Source of the DNA: Flavobacteriales bacterium UBA1112 | GTDB taxonomy: Bacteria; Bacteroidota; Bacteroidia; Flavobacteriales_D; Sanyastnellaceae | Assembly (NCBI GenBank): GCA_002313415.1 | Contig: DCBH01000100.1 | Span: 11,548-50,059 of the forward strand | Length of the DNA stretch: 38,512 nt | Reading direction: 5' to 3' | Part shown: piece after piece, positions 7,999 to 15,546 of the stretch | Layout: every line of letters begins with the position of its first letter | Position numbering within the stretch: the first letter of the stretch is position 1 | Made by a program: the position numbers and the translations under genes | The notes under the pieces: generated by a model | Database searches by the model: none | What the model was told of the DNA's origin: nothing | Seen by the model: only the letters and a program-made list of their open reading frames with translations

Positions 7999-9846
7999 TC
8001 ATTCCACGGTAACACTCTTGGCTAAGTTTCGGGGCTGGTCTACGTCACAACCTCGCATCAGCGCAATGTGATAGCTTAAAATCTGCATGGGAATGACGGT
8101 AAGCAAGGGCGCAAGGGCGTCATCGACCTTGGGGATTTCAAGAACATGATCTGCCAAGGAACGCACCTTGGAATCGCCTTCTGTGACAATGGCCAAAATT
8201 TGACCACCCCGAGCCTTGACTTCTTGAATGTTGCTGACAACTTTCTCATACACCTCGTCCTGAGTGGCAATGAATACAACCGGCATGGCTTCGTCAATCA
8301 AGGCGATGGGCCCATGCTTCATTTCTGCGGCAGGATATCCTTCTGCGTGGATGTAGCTGATTTCTTTCAATTTCAGAGCCCCCTCAAGTGCGACTGGGAA
8401 TTGGTATCCGCGCCCGAGGTAAAGCGCATTGTCAGAGCCTGCGAATTTTTTGGCGATGTGTTCAATGATACCGGCATTGTCCAGCACTTTCTCAACGAGT
8501 CCGGGAATGTTGTCGAGTCCGGTCATGAGGCGCATGAATTGCTGGTCCTCGAGTGTGCCAAGTCGATGTCCAACGTGCATGGCCAAAACCGTTAAAACGG
8601 CAACCTGAGCGGTAAATGCCTTCGTTGACGCAACCCCAATCTCTGGCCCAGCATGAGTGTATGCCCCGGCGTGGGTTTCCCGAGCAATACTCGACCCAAC
8701 GACATTGCATACGCCAAACACATGCGCACCTTGATCTTTGGCCAAACGAATGGCTGCCAGCGTGTCTGCAGTTTCTCCACTTTGGGAGATGGCCACAACC
8801 ACGTCATCTGACCGAACGATGGGATTTCTGTAACGAAACTCAGAGGCATATTCAACTTCGACAGGAATGCGAGCCAATCCTTCAAAAAGGTATTCAGCAA
8901 CCAATCCAGCATGCCAACTCGTGCCGCAACCTAGGATGAGAATGCGCTTGGCTTGACTCCACACCTCCCAATGGTCGTCGACACCAGACACCGTGGACTC
9001 CCCAGCATGGATTCGGATCCGGCCTCGAATGGAGTCGCGGATAGATTTGGGTTGCTCAAAAATTTCTTTGAGCATAAAGTGATCGTACCCGGCTTTTTCT
9101 AAGGATGCCATTTCCAATTCAATGGCGTGGATTTCAGGTGTTACGACGGCATCGCCAATCGTACGAATGGTCAGTTCGCCAGAGCGATGCATGGTGGCCA
9201 CCTCTTCGTCTTCGAGGTAGATGACATTTTTGGTATACGCAACAATTGGGGTTGCGTCGGATCCGACGAAGAACTCGTTGTCTTGTCCAACGCCAATGAC
9301 GAGCGGGGAGGATTTTCGAGCTGCAATCAGGCGGTCAGGATGCCTCTGGTCAAGCACGACCAGTGCGTATGCGCCGACAACCTCTTTGAGGGCTGTGCGA
9401 ACGGCATCAGGCAAATCCAATCCCGTTGTGAGCTGAACTTCTTCAATGAAGTGGGCCAGAACTTCTGTGTCTGTTTCGCTGACCAGGTTGTGGCCTCGGT
9501 GTGTGAGCAATTCACGCAGCGCTTCGTAGTTTTCAATGATGCCATTGTGAATGACTGCGAGGTGGCCTTGTCCTCCCGCGTGCGGGTGGGCGTTGATGTC
9601 ATTGGGAGGACCATGTGTAGCCCAGCGCGTATGGCCGATGCCCACTGTGCCTTTGGGTTTTTCGTTGCCTACGTGGGCTTCTAAATTGGCAACTTTCCCC
9701 TGTTTTTTCTCGATGCGCAGGGTGGCTTTGTCTTCGAGGGTGGCGATGCCAGCACTGTCATATCCGCGATACTCCAACCGTTTTAACCCATCAATGAGGA
9801 TGGGGTAAGCTTGTTTTGGCCCGAGATATCCGACAATTCCACACAT
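7999..9846 (-). CDS. glmS: Glutamine--fructose-6-phosphate aminotransferase (isomerizing)
   Basis: GlmS makes glucosamine-6-phosphate from fructose-6-phosphate and glutamine, the first step toward UDP-GlcNAc for peptidoglycan and LPS. The 615-residue length is normal. The class II glutaminase domain starts MCGIVGYLG, with Cys2 becoming the N-terminal nucleophile. Two SIS sugar-isomerase domains follow (ILGCGTSWHAGLVAEYLFEG begins the first). The protein ends KSVTVE, the conserved C-terminal active-site tail. It lies 19 bases after the DUF4270 gene on the same strand, so the two are probably co-transcribed. Confidence 0.98.
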   Translation of the reverse strand: MCGIVGYLGPKQAYPILIDGLKRLEYRGYDSAGIATLEDKATLRIEKKQGKVANLEAHVGNEKPKGTVGIGHTRWATHGPPNDINAHPHAGGQGHLAVIHNGIIENYEALRELLTHRGHNLVSETDTEVLAHFIEEVQLTTGLDLPDAVRTALKEVVGAYALVVLDQRHPDRLIAARKSSPLVIGVGQDNEFFVGSDATPIVAYTKNVIYLEDEEVATMHRSGELTIRTIGDAVVTPEIHAIELEMASLEKAGYDHFMLKEIFEQPKSIRDSIRGRIRIHAGESTVSGVDDHWEVWSQAKRILILGCGTSWHAGLVAEYLFEGLARIPVEVEYASEFRYRNPIVRSDDVVVAISQSGETADTLAAIRLAKDQGAHVFGVCNVVGSSIARETHAGAYTHAGPEIGVASTKAFTAQVAVLTVLAMHVGHRLGTLEDQQFMRLMTGLDNIPGLVEKVLDNAGIIEHIAKKFAGSDNALYLGRGYQFPVALEGALKLKEISYIHAEGYPAAEMKHGPIALIDEAMPVVFIATQDEVYEKVVSNIQEVKARGGQILAIVTEGDSKVRSLADHVLEIPKVDDALAPLLTVIPMQILSYHIALMRGCDVDQPRNLAKSVTVE

Positions 9847-9865
9847 GTGCTCGGCCTATTTTTAA

Positions 9866-11176
9866 TTATCGCCCTAAGGTCAAAGTCAATCGTGCCGGAT
9901 CTTCTGTCTGGGTGCCTTTCAAAACGACACTGGAAACAGAAATCCCCGCACGGTTAGATACAAGGTACAACTCACGACCGTCCAATTGCCCTTTGATCAA
10001 GGCTTGCACCGTACTGCTCAAGTTGAAGACGAAAGCTTGTTTTGTGGCATCGTATGTTCCTCCAATGGGAATTGGTGCATCTTGGTCAGGTGTTTGAACG
10101 AATCCGTCTTCCGCACCCTCAAGTAAAACGAACAGCTGTTCTTGTGCCGGAATGGGCTTGTTGAATGATGCGCTCTCTACCGGGATGGTAAGCTCTGCTT
10201 TGAGAATTGTTGGGGGTCCAGCGGCACTGTCTTGAAATGCGTGAAGATGGGGAAATCGAATCCGCACCTTGCTGCCGGACGCCGACATGACGAAGGCACG
10301 CTCATTTCCCGGCAGCGCCTCGAGGTCTTCGTTGATGTCAAGGAGGGCCAGTTCTCCTTCAAAGTCGTGTTTGAACAAGTTGATTCGCGCACTTAGAGGG
10401 CTGATTAAGAAGTCGTAGAACGACGTGTCAGCGTCATTGTGATAGTGCAATCTCATGACGCTTAACCCACTGCTGATGTCGAACGCGCTCACTCCGCGAC
10501 GGTCTTCCAGAGGTTCAATAAGGATCCCCGGGACGACATCAAACCAAGAAGCGTTGTCGTCAAAAGTGGAAGAATCCAAATCCACCAAGGTTTGGCCAAT
10601 GTCGTTTCGCAAGGGAATTCGAAGTGTTGGGGGTAGAGTGTCTTGGCCAAGAATGAGATTTTCATTAGGGCTCAAAGTCAATGCCCCGAATTGGGAAGAA
10701 ATCCACTCCTCACCTGTCGTGGCACCATTCCATGTTGAATAATACGCGCTGTCCACATCCAAGCCTTCGACGAGCGGTTGAACGGAGAACGTTGTAGGAT
10801 GCAATTTTCCATAGAAGTCTCCTGTGAATCTCAATTGCAAAAAGAGGCTGTCGGCGATGGGATTGTCACCAAAATTTAGGTCTGTGGCGGAAAGACGAAG
10901 TTGCGTCGCAATTGAAGCTTGTACATGGCCAAAGCGGGGAACGTGGACGCTTCCTATCAACCCAGTGCTGAGACGGTCGGTCTTCAAGCTGTCTTCAAGA
11001 ACGGTTGCCAACTCAATCGTGACCGTGTCTGTCACCAACACATCAAGAAGTTCTGATTCGGACTGTAGTCCGAGCCCAATTTCCGTGTCTGGTTTGGTGC
11101 AGCCTCCAAGGAGTGCAAGTGTGCATCCGAGAATAAAACAGACTGTCGGGTGGATGCAGAAGTCGTTCCTCTTCAT
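9866..11176 (-). CDS. DUF4270 family lipoprotein
   Basis: This 436-residue protein starts at the ATG at 11176; the open frame extends further upstream, but only this start gives a lipoprotein signal, with lipobox LLGGC just before KPDTEIG. The opening of the mature region (EIGLGLQSESELLDVLVTDT, then a stretch with RLSTGLIGSVHVPRFGHVQA) matches DUF4270, a Bacteroidota family of envelope lipoproteins with predicted beta structure. Its role is not established. It sits between the half starch-synthase gene and glmS, an arrangement I recall from other Flavobacteriales, which suggests a link to envelope sugar metabolism. It starts 28 bases after the upstream gene ends. Confidence 0.85.
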   Translation of the reverse strand: MKRNDFCIHPTVCFILGCTLALLGGCTKPDTEIGLGLQSESELLDVLVTDTVTIELATVLEDSLKTDRLSTGLIGSVHVPRFGHVQASIATQLRLSATDLNFGDNPIADSLFLQLRFTGDFYGKLHPTTFSVQPLVEGLDVDSAYYSTWNGATTGEEWISSQFGALTLSPNENLILGQDTLPPTLRIPLRNDIGQTLVDLDSSTFDDNASWFDVVPGILIEPLEDRRGVSAFDISSGLSVMRLHYHNDADTSFYDFLISPLSARINLFKHDFEGELALLDINEDLEALPGNERAFVMSASGSKVRIRFPHLHAFQDSAAGPPTILKAELTIPVESASFNKPIPAQEQLFVLLEGAEDGFVQTPDQDAPIPIGGTYDATKQAFVFNLSSTVQALIKGQLDGRELYLVSNRAGISVSSVVLKGTQTEDPARLTLTLGR

Positions 11177-11204
11177 GAGGGTGCGAAGTTCAGCAAGAAC
11201 CTCT

Positions 11205-12035
11205 TTACTCCGCGACAGCCTCAGCCTTTCCCTCCAGAATCGTATCGTAGAAGGCGTTGATTTCAGAGACAAATCCCTCGCTTCCGCTGAAAGGCAGAAT
11301 GGGCTTATCCAGCATGGCAAGCGCAGCTTGAGATTCGGCACTAAGCTCTTCTGACCCAACAATGACGGCGTCTGCACCTCGCATTCCGAGTGCATTCAGA
11401 TTTTCAAAAGTTGGATTTGCAATGTTGGTCAATTCTTCCGCCGGGATGCCATGAGCTTCGGCTTTGGCTGCCATTTTCCTGTCCAAAGAACCGTCAAACC
11501 CTTCGTTGTACGCGTGATAAATCACTTTGGCTTTTTCGAAGTAGGGCTCATCAGCAAATACGTGCTTGAGATAGAGGGGAACCATGCTCGTCATCCACCC
11601 GCTGCAATGAATGATGTCAGGAGCCCAACCTAACTTTCGTACCGTTTCTAAAACACCTCGTACGAAGAACAAGCTCCTTTCGTCGTTGTCTTTAAACAGC
11701 TTGCCATCTCCGTCTTCAAGCACAGCTTTTCTTTTAAAATAGGTGTCGTTGTCTATGAAATATACTTGAATGCGCGCAGAAGGAATTGACGCCACCTTGA
11801 TGATAAGTGGATGATCGGTGTCGTTGACGTTTAAATTCATCCCAGAAAGACGGATCACTTCGTGAAGTTGGTGACGACGCTCATTGATTTTGCCGAAGCG
11901 AGGCATGAAAACGCGTATTTCCTTCCCTTTCTCGTGCGTTCCTTGAGGCAACATGCGTGAGACGTGGCTCATCGTTGTTTCCGGAAGGTAAGGAGTAAGG
12001 TGCTGAGAGATGTAAAGGACGCGTGACTTGCTCAT
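11205..12035 (-). CDS. Short glycogen/starch synthase-like protein (N-terminal GT5 domain only)
   Basis: The start is the ATG at 12035 (MSKSRVLYISQHLTPYLPET); an upstream ATG at 12092 would add an unlikely extension reaching into the promoter region. The 276-residue protein matches the N-terminal starch-synthase catalytic domain (DIIHCSGWMTSMVPLYLK corresponds to the DVVHAHDWQ region). It ends before the second Rossmann domain, which in full GlgA carries the ADP-sugar site; GlgA is about 480 residues. The conserved KxGGL glucan loop is replaced by PETTMSHVSRMLPQG. Such half-length proteins recur next to panC and DUF4270 genes in Bacteroidota, so this is probably a family form and not a broken gene. 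Its biochemical activity is uncertain. Confidence 0.8.
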   Translation of the reverse strand: MSKSRVLYISQHLTPYLPETTMSHVSRMLPQGTHEKGKEIRVFMPRFGKINERRHQLHEVIRLSGMNLNVNDTDHPLIIKVASIPSARIQVYFIDNDTYFKRKAVLEDGDGKLFKDNDERSLFFVRGVLETVRKLGWAPDIIHCSGWMTSMVPLYLKHVFADEPYFEKAKVIYHAYNEGFDGSLDRKMAAKAEAHGIPAEELTNIANPTFENLNALGMRGADAVIVGSEELSAESQAALAMLDKPILPFSGSEGFVSEINAFYDTILEGKAEAVAE

Positions 12036-12061
12036 TGATGTGTTCTTCGTAAAACGGAGCA

Positions 12062-12092
12062 CCAAGATAAGTATTTTTGAACCTAAATCCAA
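12062..12092 (-). promoter_or_regulatory. Putative promoter for the starch-synthase-like gene
   Basis: On the minus strand, TTG (12092-12090), a 20-base spacer and TATCTTGG (12069-12062) fit the Bacteroidota sigma-A pattern TTG-N17..23-TAnnTTTG with one mismatch in the -7 box. The box lies 26 bases before the ATG. It overlaps the region used by the opposite promoter for panC. Confidence 0.45.
12072..12079 (+). promoter_or_regulatory. Putative -7 box for panC
   Basis: TATTTTTG is an exact match to TAnnTTTG, 52 bases before the panC start codon. No clear TTG is found 17-23 bases upstream. It sits back to back with the minus-strand promoter at 12062-12092, so the two divergent genes share about 30 bases of control DNA. 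Confidence 0.4.
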
Positions 12093-12131
12093 GCATTGAC
12101 GCGGGCTTCAGCGGCAAAACAACTGAATTAC

Positions 12132-12980
12132 ATGGTCCTTTTGCATTCTTTGGAGGAGCTGCATAAGTGGCAGCATCAGAGCGGATGGTCGGTGCGCAAG
12201 ACTTGTTTTGTGCCGACAATGGGTGCGCTACACGAGGGTCACGTTAGCTTGATTAGGCAAGCCTCCAAACGGGGCGACCTCTTGGTTGTATCAATTTTGG
12301 TCAATCCCACGCAATTTGACAAGAAGTCCGATTATGATGCTTACCCGGTGACCCTGGAACAAGATGTTGCAATTGCTGAGGAGGCTGGAGCCGACGCGGT
12401 ATTCGCCCCTTCCGCAGAAGAACTTTATGGCGGGATTCCTGCAGCTTCACCGGTGGACTATGGTCCTTTGACGCAAGCATATGAGGGCGCTCATCGGCCA
12501 GGGCATTTCGATGGGGTAGTGGCTGTCGTTGATTTACTTTTTGATGCTGTGAAACCCACATTTGCATTTTTCGGGGAAAAGGATTTGCAGCAAGTGGCTG
12601 TGGTGAAGCGATTGGCCGAAGAGCGACATCCAAAATTGGAGGTGCTGGTAGGTTCTTTGGTTCGTGACGGCCAGGGATTGGCGTTGAGCTCAAGAAATGC
12701 CCGCCTTGATGAACAAGGGTTGTTTGCAGCCAGGCATTTGAGTCAAACCATACGCCAAGTGCAAAGCGCATTTGCCGAGGGCGCCTCTGTTTCTGAGGCG
12801 TTAGAGTTGGGTCGACTTCAATTGCTCGAGCGGCATGATGTCGTTTTGGAATATCTGGACGCGGTAGATGCACGTACTTTCCGGCCATTTCGAGGACAAA
12901 TGAGTGATTCGGCATACGTTGTGATTGCTGCTCAAGTGCAAGACGTTCGGCTCATTGACAATGGACCGTTGAGGACTTGA
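12132..12980 (+). CDS. panC: Pantoate--beta-alanine ligase
   Basis: PanC condenses pantoate with beta-alanine, using ATP, to make pantothenate, the precursor of coenzyme A. The start at ATG 12132 (MVLLHSLEEL) gives 282 residues, the normal length; a longer open frame from 12096 has no family support. The nucleotidyltransferase signature FVPTMGALHEGHVSLI carries the HxGH-type motif (His34, His37), and LSSRNARL is the KMSKS-like loop. FFGEKDLQQ is also conserved. It is divergent from the starch-synthase-like gene and about 58 bases upstream of tatA. Confidence 0.97.
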   Translation: MVLLHSLEELHKWQHQSGWSVRKTCFVPTMGALHEGHVSLIRQASKRGDLLVVSILVNPTQFDKKSDYDAYPVTLEQDVAIAEEAGADAVFAPSAEELYGGIPAASPVDYGPLTQAYEGAHRPGHFDGVVAVVDLLFDAVKPTFAFFGEKDLQQVAVVKRLAEERHPKLEVLVGSLVRDGQGLALSSRNARLDEQGLFAARHLSQTIRQVQSAFAEGASVSEALELGRLQLLERHDVVLEYLDAVDARTFRPFRGQMSDSAYVVIAAQVQDVRLIDNGPLRT

Positions 12981-13038
12981 GCTCAAAAGTGTTGTTAACT
13001 GACATGTATTTCGGAACTTGCCTGAAATCTTTAAAGCC

Positions 13039-13212
13039 ATGGGTGCCGTCGGTCCTACACAAATCCTCCTCATCGCATTGGTCATTTTGCTGCTCTTTGG
13101 TGGTCGCAAGATCCCTGAACTCATGCGTGGTCTCGGTCAAGGGATGAAGGAATTTAAAGACGCGTCAAGCAGAAAAGAAGACAAGGCAGACGAAGGCGAG
13201 AAGGACGCCTGA
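13039..13212 (+). CDS. tatA: Sec-independent protein translocase TatA/E
   Basis: TatA multimerises to let folded proteins with twin-arginine signals cross the inner membrane. The 57-residue protein has the family layout: a short N-terminus, one hydrophobic helix (ILLIALVILLLFGG), the hinge GGRKIPEL, an amphipathic helix (MRGLGQGMKEFKDA) and a charged tail. The ATG at 13039 gives the usual MGxxGxxQILLIAL opening; a TTG at 13018 could add seven residues but is less likely. Its stop overlaps the next start codon (TGATG), so it is translationally coupled to the lytic transglycosylase. No tatC is present here. Confidence 0.93.
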   Translation: MGAVGPTQILLIALVILLLFGGRKIPELMRGLGQGMKEFKDASSRKEDKADEGEKDA

Positions 13213-14510
13213 TGAAGAAAATTGCCGCGGGCTTGTCAATGAGCGTGTGGCTCGTTTGTTTTGGCATGTACGGTCAGGACACCCTCTTGGTGCAGACTTC
13301 ATCCAAGAGTCACGTTCTGTCGAATGAGTTGGATTCTATAGCCCCATTGGATTCAAGCAGCTGGGACTTGATCGTGGATTGGGAGAAGCAATGGGCGGAG
13401 TGGTGTGCGACAGCTCATTGCATCAGTTCAGACACGTCGCTGTGGAATGTTCCAGATGAAGGACGGGCAAGTGTGGGTGATGATTTGGACTCCGCCGTTG
13501 TGGCCAAAGGCTTGGCTGCGATAAACCTCACCTCAGAGCTCGACTTACGATGGAATCCAATTGCACATCGGCGAATCGTCACGTATGGACAGCGCCGAAC
13601 GCATCATTTGGGGACCATGCTGGGACGCTCGGCGATGTACTTTCCTCTCTTTGAGGAAGTTCTCAATCGAGAGGGGTTGCCTTTGGAGTTGAAATATTTG
13701 ACGGTGGTAGAGAGCGGTTTGAACCCCGAGGCAAGATCCCCCGCTGGTGCCCGCGGGCTCTGGCAATTCATGTATTACACCGCAAAAGCAGAGGGCTTGC
13801 GTATTGATGGATACGTTGATGAACGAAAAGATCCATTGTTGGCCACCGAGGCAGCGTGTCGTCACCTTCGCAGGCTGTACGGAATGTATGGGGACTGGTA
13901 CTTCGCGCTGGCGGCGTACAACGCAGGCCCAGGGAACGTAAACAAGGCCATTCGAAGGTCCGGAGGCAAGGACAATTACTGGGAGGTGCGCCCCTTTTTA
14001 CCTAAAGAGACGCGGGACTATGTTCCCAACTTTATTGCGGTGGTTTATTTAATGGAGTACCACGCAGATCACGGGATTTTCCCCCAAAAAACCCTGCCTG
14101 GGGCCATGTCGATAGACACCTTGATGGTCGAGGGCCCTTTGCGTTTTGATCAAATGGCGGCTGTGACAGATTTGACAGAAGCGGAGATAGCCGTTTTGAA
14201 CCCCATGTATCGTTTAAAAATTGTGCCTGGACCTGGCGAGAAGATGGCTGTACGATGGCCTGTGGAGGGCGTGGCGCAGTTTCTGGATGGGGAGGAGTCA
14301 ATGCGCGCGTTCAAACCGGATTTGACCCCCAACATCAGATATGAACCTGAGCCTGTGGTTTACCGTGTAAAAACCGGGGATGTTCTCGGAACCATTGCCA
14401 TCAGACATGGAGTAAAGATTTCTCAACTGAAGGCTTGGAACGACTTAAAAAACACCACCATCAGGGTGGGTCAACGATTGGTTATTCATGCAGACCCCAA
14501 CACCCTCTGA
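13212..14510 (+). CDS. Lytic transglycosylase with SLT and LysM domains (MltD-like)
   Basis: This 432-residue exported enzyme cleaves peptidoglycan glycan strands to 1,6-anhydro ends. A signal peptide covers about residues 1-21. The SLT domain carries the catalytic glutamate in KYLTVVESGLNPEARSPAGA (Glu167), followed by GLWQFM and the later AAYNAGPGNV motif. A single C-terminal LysM domain (about 384-427, starting YRVKTGDVLGTIA) binds peptidoglycan. E. coli MltD has the same layout but is a lipoprotein; no lipobox cysteine is seen here. The 3' end overlaps the DUF4837 gene by 23 bases, so the two are coupled. Confidence 0.93.
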   Translation: MKKIAAGLSMSVWLVCFGMYGQDTLLVQTSSKSHVLSNELDSIAPLDSSSWDLIVDWEKQWAEWCATAHCISSDTSLWNVPDEGRASVGDDLDSAVVAKGLAAINLTSELDLRWNPIAHRRIVTYGQRRTHHLGTMLGRSAMYFPLFEEVLNREGLPLELKYLTVVESGLNPEARSPAGARGLWQFMYYTAKAEGLRIDGYVDERKDPLLATEAACRHLRRLYGMYGDWYFALAAYNAGPGNVNKAIRRSGGKDNYWEVRPFLPKETRDYVPNFIAVVYLMEYHADHGIFPQKTLPGAMSIDTLMVEGPLRFDQMAAVTDLTEAEIAVLNPMYRLKIVPGPGEKMAVRWPVEGVAQFLDGEESMRAFKPDLTPNIRYEPEPVVYRVKTGDVLGTIAIRHGVKISQLKAWNDLKNTTIRVGQRLVIHADPNTL

Positions 14511-15546
14511 ATTTTTTTCACGTTGGTTCGCCTTGGCTGGGCTGTGTGTTTTGCTGTCATCTTGCCAAGGAGATGGTGCTCGAGTAGCTCTTCCAGGCAA
14601 AGTTGGGGCAGCTGGGGAGTTGTTGGTCGTGGCAACGCCGGAGGTGTGGAAGGGTCCAGCTGGAGATACTCTTCAAGCCTTGATGAGCCGGCCCTATCCC
14701 GTCTTACCTCAATACGAGCCGCTGATGGACGTGATTCACCTGGAGCCAGATTTGTTTGACCGGTTTTGGAAGCCTCACCGCAACATCCTCGTGTTGGAAT
14801 TGGCCGACAGGGTCGACACTCAAGAGCCGTCGCTCACGTTTTACCGAAACAAATACAGCAGAGGTCAGATCTACATGGTGGCCAAGGCGCGCACGGCAGA
14901 GTCGCTTACAGAGGTGTTGTTGTCTCGTGGTGGGGAGATGGTCAGCTTGTTGCATGCCGAGGAGGCTTTGCGGTTTGCCGACATTGTGGCCTTGTCGCCT
15001 AACGAAGTGGTGGCTCGCGAGGTGTTCAACAAGTGGGGCATACAAGGATTGTGGCCCAAGGACGCGCGTTTGGCCAAACGAACCGAAGACTTCTGGTGGA
15101 TTGACCGACAGCTCACCAGGTTGAAAGGCGGCGACAACCATGACATCCAGCAAGGGTTTTTCATCCACAGCGAACCCTATGTCAGCACAGATCAGTTGAG
15201 CTTGGAACACGTGCTCAACCGCCGGGATGCAGTGACCCGAAAGCACGTGCAAGGTCCCTCCAAAGGCAGTTACATGGCTACGGAGCGGAGGTTTTTTCCG
15301 GCTTACGAGGAGATGGAGTTTGACGGCCACTTCGCCTTGGAGGTGCGTGGACTTTGGAAAATGGAAAACGATTTCATGGGCGGTCCGTTTTACAGTTTGA
15401 CCGTGGTGGATGAAGCAGAGGCGCGTCTCGTGACATTCGAGGGATACGCCTACGCACCATATTTCGACAAACGGCCCTACATCCGAGAAGTGGAAGGGCT
15501 TGTGCGTAGGTCGGCTTTGGTGGGCATTCCGCCGCCTGCTCCTTGA
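14488..15546 (+). CDS. DUF4837 family lipoprotein
   Basis: This is a 352-residue lipoprotein with signal and lipobox ALAGLCVLLSSC (Cys26). The body (GELLVVATPEVWKGPAGDTL, then FDRFWKPHRNILVLEL) matches DUF4837, a Bacteroidota family of unknown function usually found beside lytic transglycosylase and Tat genes, as here. That context suggests a role at the cell wall or outer membrane. Its start lies inside the upstream gene. Its stop codon directly abuts the stop codon of the convergent M1 peptidase gene, with no base between them. Confidence 0.85.
   Translation: MQTPTPSEFFSRWFALAGLCVLLSSCQGDGARVALPGKVGAAGELLVVATPEVWKGPAGDTLQALMSRPYPVLPQYEPLMDVIHLEPDLFDRFWKPHRNILVLELADRVDTQEPSLTFYRNKYSRGQIYMVAKARTAESLTEVLLSRGGEMVSLLHAEEALRFADIVALSPNEVVAREVFNKWGIQGLWPKDARLAKRTEDFWWIDRQLTRLKGGDNHDIQQGFFIHSEPYVSTDQLSLEHVLNRRDAVTRKHVQGPSKGSYMATERRFFPAYEEMEFDGHFALEVRGLWKMENDFMGGPFYSLTVVDEAEARLVTFEGYAYAPYFDKRPYIREVEGLVRRSALVGIPPPAP

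Noticed and set aside
13018..13038. TTG at 13018 as the tatA start
   Set aside because: The ATG at 13039 gives the standard TatA N-terminus; the extra seven residues have no counterpart in the family.
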